From contig JAFNSO010000050.1 in assembly GCA_017384945.1 (NCBI GenBank), positions 1 to 64,000 on the forward strand: a DNA stretch of 64,000 bases, in the 5' to 3' direction. The translations under genes and the position numbers were made by a program. This DNA is from Ruminococcus sp. GTDB taxonomy: Bacteria; Bacillota; Clostridia; Oscillospirales; Acutalibacteraceae. Within the stretch, counting starts at the first letter, position 1. The number at the start of each line of letters is the position of its first letter. Positions 1 to 9,797 of this stretch are shown here, piece by piece. Under the pieces are notes generated by a model. That model was not told where the DNA came from, searched no databases, and worked only from the letters and a program-made list of their open reading frames with translations.

Positions 1-746
1 AGAACCTCTTCGTTTATCAACAGCTCTTTTTCCTTTTCACTGTATTCTCTCATTCGTTTTTGTATATCTCTCAGTCTGCGGTTGTTTTCCTTGAATTGCT
101 CGGTCGCCCTGTATTGCTCGGTTATGTCGACAGCGGTAGTCAGCGTCAAGGCTCGTCCGTCAAGCTCGAATTCGCTTTTGTCAAAAAGGATGATTTCTCC
201 TGTGTCAAGGTTTATGGTTCTGTCGGGGTTGACCTTGCTCCAAAGCGTTTCGGCGTCTGAAAGCTCCTTTCCCGTCATACCGACGGAGTATTTGTTCATC
301 TGCATATTCGCAAGGATAATTGTGTTGCTTTCGCTTACACAGATACCCGTCGGCAGGAGGTCGACCGCGTCCTTTATCGAGTCGGGAGAAAGGTTGTTTT
401 TTCTGTAATCAATCAGATTTTTCAGGTTGATCGCTGTCATAACAGCGTAAATCAGCTCGATAATAACATAAACTACCCAAGGAATACCGAGCAAAGTGTC
501 GGCAATATAAACAAAAACACCGCTTCTGTACATATCGGACGCGTCGAGCGCGTATTTACCGAAAAACACAAACAGGAATACCGTAAAGAAAAGAACAAGT
601 GACAAAACGTGAAACAGCTTAATACCGATACGTCGTTTTTGAATGTGGACGGTTATGGTGATAAAGAGTTGAACAATAAAAATTATAAAGGCGGATAAAC
701 GGATCAAATCGCCGCCGACGTCTTTTATTATTTCACCTAACATCAT
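1..746 (-). CDS. Membrane sensor protein with PAS-like domain (partial, probable histidine kinase)
   Basis: Reading the minus strand from ATG at 746 gives an open frame of 248 codons that runs off the left edge without a stop. About 110 N-terminal residues hold three hydrophobic segments (near residues 17-33, 46-65 and 80-105). A PAS-like domain follows around residues 118-215 (it contains LLPTGICVSESNTIILAN), then a charged coiled-coil stretch at the edge where a DHp helix would begin. GGAGGTGAG lies just upstream of the start. The start codon overlaps the stop of the upstream gene (ATGA), so the two are probably translationally coupled. The architecture suggests a sensor histidine kinase, but the kinase core is outside the window, so this is inference. 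Confidence 0.7.
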   Translation of the reverse strand, partial: MMLGEIIKDVGGDLIRLSAFIIFIVQLFITITVHIQKRRIGIKLFHVLSLVLFFTVFLFVFFGKYALDASDMYRSGVFVYIADTLLGIPWVVYVIIELIYAVMTAINLKNLIDYRKNNLSPDSIKDAVDLLPTGICVSESNTIILANMQMNKYSVGMTGKELSDAETLWSKVNPDRTINLDTGEIILFDKSEFELDGRALTLTTAVDITEQYRATEQFKENNRRLRDIQKRMREYSEKEKELLINEEV

Positions 747-2371
747 ATCCGCTCACCTCCGAAGCAAACTGTCAGCCTCAACTGACCGTCCTCGTAATCG
801 GAGCTGACGGGCAAAGGCGTTTCGGGGAGGGATATGTCACGGGTGCTGTCGGTGAGCAGAGCGAGCCTGTCGTCCGAGAGAACGATAAGGATAAACGAGA
901 CTTTATCAAGCAGAGCTTCGGTTATAAGCTCAAAGCTGTCGTAAACTGCCATAGCCTTCTTATAATCCAAATCGTATTGCAAGGTCGCGTGAACGGTCGC
1001 GCTTATGTTTTTGTAAGCCAACATCCTTGCGCTTTCTTCCAAAGCCAGTTTGAGCTCGGTTCTGGAAACCTTGTTTTTTGTATTTTCAGTAAGAATGAAG
1101 TTGGTTCTGCGCTTTACATAAGCGTCGAGTATAAGTACTTCCGCCAAAGCCTCGTCGCCCACATTGCCCGATTCTATTTTGTCAAGCAGGGCAAATATCT
1201 TTTTTTGAGTGCCGTGGATTTCGGACATAGCTTTTTTATATATTTCACTTTGAGCCTTGAGCTTCGCTTCCTTTTCCTTTTGCTCGTTTTCCGCGGCGAT
1301 AAGCTCGTTTTCGGCTTTCAGCGCCTCTCCTGTTTCGCGCAGCTCGTTGTTGAGCCTGTTGAGCGCTGTTTCCTCGGTCGTGTAGAAGATGTATCCCGAT
1401 TGGATTTTGCTGCCGTTCAGTCTTGTGTTTTTGTCGAGGTATATCGGTGATAAAAGGGCTGAACGCATTTCGCTTTTCGATACGTTAAGCTCACTTGCGC
1501 TGTGATAAGCGGCGGCAAAGCCCCTGTCGGTTATAACGGCGGGCAAAGCGAGACTCTCAAAAATCCCTATGTAGTTCTCGTTGTACGGAATGAGCCTGTT
1601 GCGTATGCATATCTCAAACAACGCGATAGTTGAAAAAATACAGATTTCGGGCATCATATAGGGCTTCTGAACGGAATTCATTTCAAGAAGAAGGTTTGCG
1701 ATAAGCAAAAGAATAAAAACGGAGATTACAACAAACGGCTCGGCGGCTTTTCGGCGGTTAATGAGCCGTCGGTTTGTAATTACAAGAAGAACGACCCCGA
1801 AAACAAACAGAGAGATTATCCACGCGTAAACAGAGTAGAACAGCGCTCCGTAACCGTAGGTCCCCGTTTTAACCATAAACTCAGAAAGATTTACCTTTGG
1901 CTTATACATCAAAAAATGAAAATCGTTGAATAATACCAAAACGCCCAGAACAGCCGAAACGGTTATTATTGCGGGCTCCGCCTTTGAGCCGCGTTTAAAA
2001 AGACGCAGGCTCGTTACAAAAAACAGCGCCGCTATCATAATAAGCGATATATAATAGCCGTATATGGAGTATCTGATTATTGTTTTTGAAAACACGATTC
2101 GGTATGAAATCACTCTGAACACGAAAAACAGTATCATAAACACAGCCGCCGAGAGAATATACCGCTTGGCGCGGGTCGGCAGAAGTCTTTTGTTTACGGA
2201 ATACGCCCAGATGAAAATGAGCGAAAGATAAATAGTCGTATTCAGCGAAAACAACAGCGTGTTAAGCAGAGAAAAGTATATTCCCTCAAACATATGGATA
2301 ACGCCGCAGAGCGCGATCGCCGCGGCGTACATTATGGTATAAAATGTGCGTTTTCTTATTTTGCGCTTCAT
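743..2371 (-). CDS. Polytopic membrane sensor, degenerate histidine-kinase-like protein
   Basis: 542 aa. The first ~260 residues form seven or eight hydrophobic helices, like the 7TM input modules of some Firmicutes sensor kinases. A PAS-like segment (~265-325) and a Glu/Lys-rich coiled coil (~330-385) follow. A helical region with an isolated His (SEIHGTQKKIF, ~res 388) sits where a dimerisation/phosphoacceptor helix would be. The last ~130 residues lack recognisable N, G1 or G2 ATP-binding boxes, so catalytic activity is doubtful. It may be a sensory partner of the coupled downstream gene, whose start overlaps its stop (ATGA at 746-743). GAGG precedes the ATG, and a TTGAAA/TAGAAT promoter lies ~35 bp upstream. 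The exact family is not recognised. Confidence 0.65.
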   Translation of the reverse strand: MKRKIRKRTFYTIMYAAAIALCGVIHMFEGIYFSLLNTLLFSLNTTIYLSLIFIWAYSVNKRLLPTRAKRYILSAAVFMILFFVFRVISYRIVFSKTIIRYSIYGYYISLIMIAALFFVTSLRLFKRGSKAEPAIITVSAVLGVLVLFNDFHFLMYKPKVNLSEFMVKTGTYGYGALFYSVYAWIISLFVFGVVLLVITNRRLINRRKAAEPFVVISVFILLLIANLLLEMNSVQKPYMMPEICIFSTIALFEICIRNRLIPYNENYIGIFESLALPAVITDRGFAAAYHSASELNVSKSEMRSALLSPIYLDKNTRLNGSKIQSGYIFYTTEETALNRLNNELRETGEALKAENELIAAENEQKEKEAKLKAQSEIYKKAMSEIHGTQKKIFALLDKIESGNVGDEALAEVLILDAYVKRRTNFILTENTKNKVSRTELKLALEESARMLAYKNISATVHATLQYDLDYKKAMAVYDSFELITEALLDKVSFILIVLSDDRLALLTDSTRDISLPETPLPVSSDYEDGQLRLTVCFGGERI

Positions 2372-2404
2372 AACAGCCTCGTAAATTTGTTTATCTTATA
2401 GAAA

Positions 2405-2433
2405 ATTCTATCATAATAAAGGCTGTTTTTCAA
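2405..2433 (-). promoter_or_regulatory. Sigma-A-type promoter for the two sensor genes
   Basis: On the minus strand TTGAAA (2433-2428) and TAGAAT (2410-2405) are separated by 17 bp, just upstream of the ATG at 2371. It is divergent from the promoter of the large surface-protein gene. Confidence 0.6.
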
Positions 2434-2471
2434 CAGTTGTGTCTAAAATTCAACCAAATGGGGGATATAAA

Positions 2472-2499
2472 TTGAATAGATTATATGATATTATATACT
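2472..2499 (+). promoter_or_regulatory. Probable promoter of the LRR/dockerin protein gene
   Basis: TTGAAT (2472-2477) and TATACT (2494-2499) with a 16-bp spacer, ~50 bp before the start codon at 2548. The region is very AT-rich, so chance matches are possible. Confidence 0.45.
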
Positions 2500-2547
2500 A
2501 TGTATAGGTATTATTACCGCAGATTTCATAAGCAAGGAGGAAAAATT

Positions 2548-5500
2548 ATGAAAAAACTAAAAGCCGCGCTCGGCATTACGCTCGCACTCGTAATGCTTTT
2601 CAGCGCGGTTCAGGTTTCGACGGTATCAGTCTCGGCAAAAACGCCCGAGGACAATCCCTCGTCGGGGTACGATATGACTATCGACTTCAACTACAAGGAC
2701 AAATATTCGTCCCCCGAACAGGCTATGGCGGGATATACCGACGAACAATTTGAGCCTATGAGCGCACTGTACTCAAATTATAAAACGAAGCAGTACAGGT
2801 GGGTTCAGATCCAGGACAACGTGCTCAGCTACAAGAAAAACGGCGACGCTCTGCGCAAGGCGCTCGAGGAAGACGCCGACGGCACGGGCTATGTTATGCT
2901 CAAAAACGACCAGAAGCTCACGCTGACTAAGCAGGTATGGCAGCCGATCGAGATCACGCGCGACACGGTTCTCGACCTCAACGGCTACGCCTTGGAGCTT
3001 CACGACAATTACAATGTCAAGGGTACAAAGCAGCGCGCCGACGAAAGCTCGCATTCGAGCTATATGTTTGATATTTCAAACAGAGCGACGCTGACGATCA
3101 TCGACTCAAGCGCCATCCGCGGCGAGGGCGACGACAACAAGGGTACAGGCTCCGTCTTTATCGACGGCAGGATGATCGACCCGTATAAGAACAAATACGA
3201 CTGGTATACCCACCGCGATATTTTCCACGTTAACGACGGTAATCTTGTTATTTACGGCGGAAGCTATCAGGCGGGCAGAAGTAAGGTAGAGAAGAAAAAG
3301 AATTTTTCATGGGACAAGCTTAAAACCGCAATCGGCAGCGCCGTAACGCTCGGACTCGCTATCTACGAGTACAGTACGGGCATAGGCGAGGCGGAAGCGG
3401 CTTTAAAGGACGTTCAGGCGGGCTTTGACACGGCTCTTAAGGCTGTCGAGGAGGGCAAGGCTGACGATGACGATCCCAAGTCGAGCGCCGGCGGAGCCAA
3501 AGACCTCACCACCGAAAATCAGAAAAAGGGAAACGACGACGAGGTCGCCAAGGAGCAGAAGGTGAATATCCCCACCAAGGACGTAAAGGCTCCGGCGTCC
3601 AAGACGGATGAAAAGGACTCCAAGGGACGCAACGAAACCGTCGACGAAAAGAGCAAGCGCCGCGACGACGAAAACGAAAAGGACGGCAAGGCTAAGGAGG
3701 GCGAAAACAAAGCCAATTCCGACCAAGCCTCAAAAAACGATAAGAACACCAAGATTTATCAGGCTGAAAAGGCGGTCGGCAACGCTGCTCTCAATCCCGA
3801 TAAAATCGGCGAAATGGTCAACAGCGCGTTCGACCTTACCGACGCGGTCGTCGGAATGTTCGGCAGCAAGGGCGCGATCGTGGAGACCGTTTGGGGAACC
3901 TGCGTAAAGGTGGGTTCACAGGGTACGTTCGTATCCTACGGCGGAAACTATATCGGCTACGGTTCCTCTCCGTATGAACGCAACGCCGTTGTGGAGGTTG
4001 CGCGTCCTAAGAACTCAACAAAGGGCGGCAAGGCTTATATCTACGACGGAACCTTTGAGGGCAAGGCGGGAGCCAATACCTTTAATCTCGTAAGAACGCG
4101 TTCCTTCAACTGGAAGGACACGCCCAACGGAAAAACCTCCGGAAATAAAGACATTGATTTTCTTTCAAGAAGCTTTTTTAAAGACGAAAACGGCAAAACC
4201 AAAGAGTACGTATACGAAACAGGAATATGCAACGACGACGGTTTAGCGGATTCCGAAAATTATATGAAGACTCTCGAGGAGGACGAAAACGGAAACCCGT
4301 ATGATACAAGCTGTATTCAGGTTCGCGGCGGTACCTTCCGCAATTACTACGAACACTTAAACGTAGGAGCGAGATTAAGAACCGCCGGCACAGACGAGAA
4401 TTTCGAGGCGTACGCGGGAACCTCGGGTACCGTTCACCTCGGAATAGGCTCTTTCAATGAGAATTTTATCCGCGACGGACGTATCCAGATCATCGACACC
4501 TACGGCGACGGAGCTTTGGTGCTTATGGACGCCAAGGACAAGGCGGACGAAAATGTTTATCATTACCGTCTCTACTGCGGCGACACCGAGCTTCGCTGCA
4601 AGCGTTATCTCAGGGTTTATCCGACTCAGGCTGAGTCGAACTCCTCGCACTCCTTCAAACTCACTACCCAGTACCGCAACCAGAACACCCACTCAACGGG
4701 AAGCGCGGCGCAGGGCCTTATCACGACCGACAAAAACGGCAACGTGGTCACCGAGGTTATGGAAAACGAGGATAAGCTCGACGACGTTGAGAACAGCGGC
4801 GCTTTCAGTCAGCGTGAAATGTTCTTCTACTATCCGATCGGTATTTCGAACAGCCATAACTATTACGTCGTTCCCAACCTCAACGACGGAACCGACGTCA
4901 AGGGCGAGCGCCTCGGCGCTTCCTCCGCGTGGTACTACAACACGCCGACCGATTATTACGGACATCCCATTGATTCCTTCGTTTTCAGGGACGAGGTTAT
5001 TTATTCAACAATATCGGATACTATCAGTGGTTCAAAAAGAGAGAACGAGAAAAGCTTTGAGGAATATAAGCAGAAGATAGCTGACGGTGTATTTACAGGA
5101 CCGTCGTACACATACGGTATGCACTCCTACAACTATCTCTCCAACTTCAAGTGGTTCAAATACCGCGTTTACCGCGTCGATCCGCTCACACGTGAAAACA
5201 TAAGCGAGTCGGATACCTACGGAGAAGACAAGCCGCTCAAGGAAGCAGTTTACGGCGCGAGCACCGACAGCCTGCGCTGCAAGCTGCCTCTCGACGAGCT
5301 CGGCATAAACTATAAGCCCGGTGAAATCTACCGTATCGTATTCGACGTTGACGAGTATGTGGGCTATGACTACAATGATACTCTGCATAAGCACACCTCC
5401 AACCTCGACACAGCCAAGCTCGAGTGCTCGATGCTCTTTATGTGCTACGACGGTAAGGAGGAAATAACCGACAAGGGCAATAATTACTTTGATGAGGATT

Positions 5501-8403
5501 ACACTCCCTTGCAGTGGGACAAGGCTCCCGAGGGCGGAAAAACCGCTTCCGTCCGTCTTGTAAACGGTAAAACGGGTCAGGTCGACTGCAACGGCGACAA
5601 CATCTTCGACGTATACTACCAGTGGTATCAGGTCGAGGACGACGGCACCGAAAAAATGATCGCGGGCACCGACAACATCTTTACGGGCGATATTATAAAC
5701 GGCAAGGCAAATCCCGATAAGTGGGCGACAAAGGATCACCACCTTATCCAGCACTTCAAGGCTAAGGGAACCTACTACAACAGCGCCTACATCAACGACT
5801 CCGAATCCGACGGCTACACCTATGTCAACACCGTAAAACCCGGTACCGACACAACGGGCTTTTTGGATACGGGTCTGCCGCGCGACAGAGCAAAGTGGAC
5901 GGAGCAAATGCTCCATATGTACACCCAAGAGGACAGAACAAAGTCCGACTATACAAAGGACGGCTCCTCAAAGCTCTACCTCGCGAACAACAAGCCCTTC
6001 CAATACAACACCGATTCCTGCTACATCCCCGAAAGCGCCAAGGGCAAGCGTATTTACTGCAAGGTGATCTGCGTCAACACCTTCTGGCAGAAGAACTACG
6101 CCCACGTTCAGGTTTTCAGAACCCATACGGAAAGGGTGAGCAAGGATATCGAGGCGAAGGTCTCCCTGAGCATAGACGGCGAAAGCAACTATATAAGCAA
6201 GGACGGAAAGGGCACCTTCTCTCTCAGCGGTCTCAGAGGACTCCAGAACGGCGAGTATATCTCGGAGATCGGCTATCACTACAACACAAATACCGGCGTC
6301 GATAAGGACTATAAAAATATCGAGGTCTATAACGACGACGAGCTCAAGAACTACACCGCCGTATTCCCCGACCGGTTCACGGACAAAAAATCACTCGACG
6401 ATATAAAGAACACCGCCGACGGCGCACAGATAATGTCCGTTGTTGTAAGAACAAACAAGGGAAGAAGCAAGGAATTTGTTCTTCCGTTTGTATACGGCTT
6501 GGATCACCAGATCGGCGACGTCGGCTGGAGCTATAACGAAAGCACAAAGGTAATTACCTTCTACGGCGACGGTACGGGAAAAATGCCCGATTTTGAAAGC
6601 GGAGAAAAAACTCCGTGGCACCACCTCTTCGCTCAGGAGCCCGTTGAGAAAATAGTTATCAAAAAGGGCGTTACCTACATAGGCGATTACGCCTTTGAGG
6701 GAAGAAAAGAGCTCAAATATATCGAGTTTGAAGAAGGCTCAAAGCTCAGCGGAATCGGCGACAGGGCGTTCGAGGGAACCGACATACAGGGCGATCTGGT
6801 CCTGCCCGATAAGGTGACGAAGATCGGCGCGTCAGCCTTTGCCTCAAATAAGAATTTACAATACTTCAAGGCGTACTACTTAAAGGAAATCCCCGACAGA
6901 GCGTTCTCAGGGTGCTCCTCTCTCGAAACCCTGAACTGCTACAGCCTTACCGAAATAGGCTTCAACGCGTTCTATGATTGCGAAAAGCTCAAGGATGTGA
7001 GCAACACAAGCAAGGTCGAAGGCTTCGGCGGCGAGTGCTTCAGGGGTTGTAAGTCTCTTACAGAAATCAGCTTTGCCGCCGCGAAGGATATAGGCTACAG
7101 TGCGTTCAAGGGCGTTCCTCTAAAGATAGTAGCGGGTAATAATTTTGAGTTCATCGGCGAAAATGCCTTTGATCCCGACTCGGGTATTCTGATGATGACC
7201 TCAAACAAAAACAACGCCCTGCTCACCTACGCGAACAAAAACGGACTAAGCGGCAAAGAGTACGACGACGGAGAGCTCTACTGGTACTTTGACGCGCAAA
7301 ATTCGGAGCTGACTATTTCGGGCGAGTCAACAGGCAACTACAAGGCTATGGATGAAGTCCCGTGGAACAACAAGTTCGGAGCGGCTGAATATATCAACAA
7401 CGTCGTTATCGAGGACGGCGTATCCGAAATCGGCGACTGGGCGCTTTCGATGCTCGGAATCGAGAAAATAACGATCCCCGACACGGTAAAGCGTATCGGA
7501 GAGAAGGCCTTCGCCCTCAGCGCCGTCAAGGAGCTAAACCTCGGACAGGTTGAGGAAATTGATAAAAACGCTTTCGCCTTCTGCGTCAATCTCAATAACG
7601 AGCTTATTATTCCGAAATCCTGCGAGAAAATCGGCGAAACCGCGTTTGGCTTTGCTCCTCTGAAAAATATTACCGTTCTTAATCCCGCGTGCAGATTCGG
7701 AGCATTGGTATTCACGAAAACAACCGAGGAACAGAAGCTTTCGGGCTACGAGGCTTCAACGCTACAGCGCTACGCCGAGGACAACGGCTTTGAGTTTGCC
7801 AAAATCAATCCCTATCCCGAGCTCAGCGTGACAAACGCCGTCGCCGGAGGAGAGAGCGAGGTCAAGCTTGACGTGCTGATAAGCAACAACCCCGGTATAA
7901 CTACTCTCGGAGCTACGCTTGAATACGGCGATGACCTTACTCTCGTAAACGCCGAATTCAACAAGCTGTTCTCGTCAAAGGCTTCGGGCAACGAAATCGA
8001 AAAGGGCAAGTACAGGATCCAGTGGAATTCAACCTCGAGCGAGGACGAAACCGCAAACGGCGTTATCGCTACTCTGACCTTCAAGGTCGCAAAGAACGCC
8101 GCAGCCTACAACTCGATAAAGATTTCCTACGACCCCGACGATGTAATCAATCAGGAACTCAACCCCGTCAATTTCACCCTTACAAACGGCTTTATCAAAG
8201 TCAAAGACCTTAAACATGGCGACGTCAACAACGACGACAAGGTCAATATGAAGGACGTAACTATCCTGCAAAAATACCTCAATTTCTATGAGGTAAGCGT
8301 AAATCCCTTCTCCTCCGACGTTGACGCCGACGGTAAAATAACCATGAAGGACGTTGTTCTGATTCAAAAATACCTCAACGGAATGGAGGTAATCCTAAAA
8401 TGA
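2548..8403 (+). CDS. Large exported protein: LRR + cohesin-like + C-terminal dockerin
   Basis: I chose ATG 2548 because it has AGGAGG at 2535-2540 and opens a clear signal peptide (MKKLKAALGITLALVMLF, cleavage near VSA). The alternative ATG at 2485 adds 21 non-signal residues. The protein is 1951 aa. Residues ~100-800 contain repeated short motifs such as LVIYGGSYQAG, AYIYDGTFEG and IQVRGGTFRNYY, which suggest a beta-helix. They are interrupted (~245-405) by a very charged Lys/Glu/Asp-rich insert. LRR repeats of BspA/LRR_5 type span ~1326-1755, a cohesin-like beta-sandwich ~1759-1885, and a two-repeat type I-like dockerin ~1891-1951 (NNDDKVNMKDVTILQKYLN and DADGKITMKDVVLIQKYLN). The dockerin implies docking onto a cohesin. 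The stop overlaps the next start (ATGA), and that gene also has a cohesin-like domain. The ligand is unknown. Confidence 0.85.
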   Translation: MKKLKAALGITLALVMLFSAVQVSTVSVSAKTPEDNPSSGYDMTIDFNYKDKYSSPEQAMAGYTDEQFEPMSALYSNYKTKQYRWVQIQDNVLSYKKNGDALRKALEEDADGTGYVMLKNDQKLTLTKQVWQPIEITRDTVLDLNGYALELHDNYNVKGTKQRADESSHSSYMFDISNRATLTIIDSSAIRGEGDDNKGTGSVFIDGRMIDPYKNKYDWYTHRDIFHVNDGNLVIYGGSYQAGRSKVEKKKNFSWDKLKTAIGSAVTLGLAIYEYSTGIGEAEAALKDVQAGFDTALKAVEEGKADDDDPKSSAGGAKDLTTENQKKGNDDEVAKEQKVNIPTKDVKAPASKTDEKDSKGRNETVDEKSKRRDDENEKDGKAKEGENKANSDQASKNDKNTKIYQAEKAVGNAALNPDKIGEMVNSAFDLTDAVVGMFGSKGAIVETVWGTCVKVGSQGTFVSYGGNYIGYGSSPYERNAVVEVARPKNSTKGGKAYIYDGTFEGKAGANTFNLVRTRSFNWKDTPNGKTSGNKDIDFLSRSFFKDENGKTKEYVYETGICNDDGLADSENYMKTLEEDENGNPYDTSCIQVRGGTFRNYYEHLNVGARLRTAGTDENFEAYAGTSGTVHLGIGSFNENFIRDGRIQIIDTYGDGALVLMDAKDKADENVYHYRLYCGDTELRCKRYLRVYPTQAESNSSHSFKLTTQYRNQNTHSTGSAAQGLITTDKNGNVVTEVMENEDKLDDVENSGAFSQREMFFYYPIGISNSHNYYVVPNLNDGTDVKGERLGASSAWYYNTPTDYYGHPIDSFVFRDEVIYSTISDTISGSKRENEKSFEEYKQKIADGVFTGPSYTYGMHSYNYLSNFKWFKYRVYRVDPLTRENISESDTYGEDKPLKEAVYGASTDSLRCKLPLDELGINYKPGEIYRIVFDVDEYVGYDYNDTLHKHTSNLDTAKLECSMLFMCYDGKEEITDKGNNYFDEDYTPLQWDKAPEGGKTASVRLVNGKTGQVDCNGDNIFDVYYQWYQVEDDGTEKMIAGTDNIFTGDIINGKANPDKWATKDHHLIQHFKAKGTYYNSAYINDSESDGYTYVNTVKPGTDTTGFLDTGLPRDRAKWTEQMLHMYTQEDRTKSDYTKDGSSKLYLANNKPFQYNTDSCYIPESAKGKRIYCKVICVNTFWQKNYAHVQVFRTHTERVSKDIEAKVSLSIDGESNYISKDGKGTFSLSGLRGLQNGEYISEIGYHYNTNTGVDKDYKNIEVYNDDELKNYTAVFPDRFTDKKSLDDIKNTADGAQIMSVVVRTNKGRSKEFVLPFVYGLDHQIGDVGWSYNESTKVITFYGDGTGKMPDFESGEKTPWHHLFAQEPVEKIVIKKGVTYIGDYAFEGRKELKYIEFEEGSKLSGIGDRAFEGTDIQGDLVLPDKVTKIGASAFASNKNLQYFKAYYLKEIPDRAFSGCSSLETLNCYSLTEIGFNAFYDCEKLKDVSNTSKVEGFGGECFRGCKSLTEISFAAAKDIGYSAFKGVPLKIVAGNNFEFIGENAFDPDSGILMMTSNKNNALLTYANKNGLSGKEYDDGELYWYFDAQNSELTISGESTGNYKAMDEVPWNNKFGAAEYINNVVIEDGVSEIGDWALSMLGIEKITIPDTVKRIGEKAFALSAVKELNLGQVEEIDKNAFAFCVNLNNELIIPKSCEKIGETAFGFAPLKNITVLNPACRFGALVFTKTTEEQKLSGYEASTLQRYAEDNGFEFAKINPYPELSVTNAVAGGESEVKLDVLISNNPGITTLGATLEYGDDLTLVNAEFNKLFSSKASGNEIEKGKYRIQWNSTSSEDETANGVIATLTFKVAKNAAAYNSIKISYDPDDVINQELNPVNFTLTNGFIKVKDLKHGDVNNDDKVNMKDVTILQKYLNFYEVSVNPFSSDVDADGKITMKDVVLIQKYLNGMEVILK

Positions 8404-9761
8404 AAAAACTGATTTGCGTAATTTTAAGCGTATGTATGCTGTGCTCGGTGTGGAGCATTTCGGCTTACGCCGCCGACGCTCCCGCCTTTGAGCTCTCCGA
8501 CGCTCAGGGAGACAGAGGCGATACCCTTAACGTAAAGCTCTATGTACGAAACAACCCGGGCGTTACGGCTCTCAGGGTCACTATCGCTTATTCGACCGAC
8601 GACCTCGAGCTTGTAGGCGTCAAGGACGGCGGTCTCTTCGACAGCGCGATCTCGAAAAGCGAGCTCGACAAGACCCCCGCGGTTATTTCGTGGTTCGCGG
8701 CGGACTCAAAGGACAAGACCGAAAGCGGCCTGCTCGCCACGCTTACCTTTGAGGTCAAAGAAAAAGCGAAGAATTCCTTTGTGGCTTTGTCGTATGACGA
8801 GGACGATGTTATAAACGAAGGTATGAAAAACGTAAGCTTTGAGACAAACAAGGCGATGATTACCGTTTACGACGCTCCCGAGGAAACGACCGAGCCCGAC
8901 TCGACCGAAGCGCAGACTGCGACCGCGCCCTCAGAGCAGGAGACGACCTCGCCCGAGACCAAGGCGACGGACTCCTCCGACGCGGCGCAGACAACAGCCC
9001 CGCAGACCTCCCCGAGCGAAACTCAATCCTCCCCGAAGGCGTACAAAACACTCTGCTACATCCCGACCGCCGAGCAGGAGTCGAGCGGCTGTAATTACAA
9101 GCTCACAATCAAGGACAGGGACGGCGTTTTCCATGAGTACGAGATGACTCCCTCCGCCGTAAAGCAGAACGGACTTACCGTGTACACGGCCTCGGTTCCC
9201 GCTGACGAGTATGAGCCCGAGTCGGTCGTTTATCAGGTTTATTCGGGCGAAACATGGCTCGGTCAGGTTACAAAGACCGTCTCGAGTCTTGACGAGTTGA
9301 ACGGGGTCGCGGTCGGCTTTGACGGAACCGAAACAAAGCTCACCGAGCTGCCAACAAATCCGACTGATGAACCCGCAAATCCGACGGTTGAGCCCACAAA
9401 TCCGACGGTTGAGCCTACGGAGCCCGCGACATCCAATCCCTCCGCGGTCAAAAAGTCGAACCCGATCAAGGTGACCGTCAAGAAAAAGACCGTCAGCGTA
9501 AGGAAGCTCAAAAAGAAGGCTCAGAAGGTCAAGCCACTCACAATCAAGAACGCGAAGGGAAAGGTAAGCTGTACTCTCAAAAGCGTTCCCAAGAAGCTCA
9601 AAAAGCTTACGAAAGTCAATTCAAAAGGCGTTATCACAATCAAAAGGTGGAAAAAAGCCAAGAAGGGCACATACAAAATCAAAGTCAAAATTTCCGCCAA
9701 GGGTAACGCGAATTATAAGTCCAAGACAATCACCAAAACGGTGAAAATCAAGATCAAATAA
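8400..9761 (+). CDS. Exported cohesin-like protein with basic C-terminal module
   Basis: 453 aa, translationally coupled to the upstream gene (ATGA). A signal peptide ends near SAYAAD. Residues ~28-158 are a cohesin-like beta-sandwich (key stretches NNPGVTALRVTIAYS, SGLLATLTFEVKEKA and SYDEDDVINEGMKNVSF) that resembles the one in the upstream protein. A Thr/Ser/Pro/Glu-rich linker (~160-220), a middle region of unknown fold (~220-315) and an NPT[VD]EP repeat linker follow. The last ~105 residues are a strongly basic module (starts NPIKVTVKKKTVSVRKLKKK, ends KTVKIKIK) that recurs in three other proteins of the window. No LPXTG signal is seen, so the basic module may attach the protein to the wall (inference). 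Whether its cohesin-like domain binds the neighbour's dockerin is untested. Confidence 0.8.
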   Translation: MKKLICVILSVCMLCSVWSISAYAADAPAFELSDAQGDRGDTLNVKLYVRNNPGVTALRVTIAYSTDDLELVGVKDGGLFDSAISKSELDKTPAVISWFAADSKDKTESGLLATLTFEVKEKAKNSFVALSYDEDDVINEGMKNVSFETNKAMITVYDAPEETTEPDSTEAQTATAPSEQETTSPETKATDSSDAAQTTAPQTSPSETQSSPKAYKTLCYIPTAEQESSGCNYKLTIKDRDGVFHEYEMTPSAVKQNGLTVYTASVPADEYEPESVVYQVYSGETWLGQVTKTVSSLDELNGVAVGFDGTETKLTELPTNPTDEPANPTVEPTNPTVEPTEPATSNPSAVKKSNPIKVTVKKKTVSVRKLKKKAQKVKPLTIKNAKGKVSCTLKSVPKKLKKLTKVNSKGVITIKRWKKAKKGTYKIKVKISAKGNANYKSKTITKTVKIKIK

Positions 9762-9768
9762 TCATTCA

Positions 9769-9797
9769 GCGGAGGCGGGCAACCGTCTCCGCAGTTT
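9769..9797 (+). terminator. Hairpin terminator after the cohesin-like gene
   Basis: A 10-bp stem (GCGGAGGCGG / CCGTCTCCGC, one G-T pair) with a GCAA loop, followed by a short T-run. Near-identical stems occur at 13597 and, in variant form, 52949. Confidence 0.7.

Noticed and set aside
2773..3054. Antisense frames inside large surface genes (this and many similar)
   Set aside because: No ribosome-binding sites or recognisable motifs, and the opposite strand is clearly coding with signal peptide and domains.
8400..9761. Cellulosome scaffoldin
   Set aside because: Only one cohesin-like domain, no carbohydrate-binding module or sortase/SLH anchor, and no glycoside hydrolase in the window.
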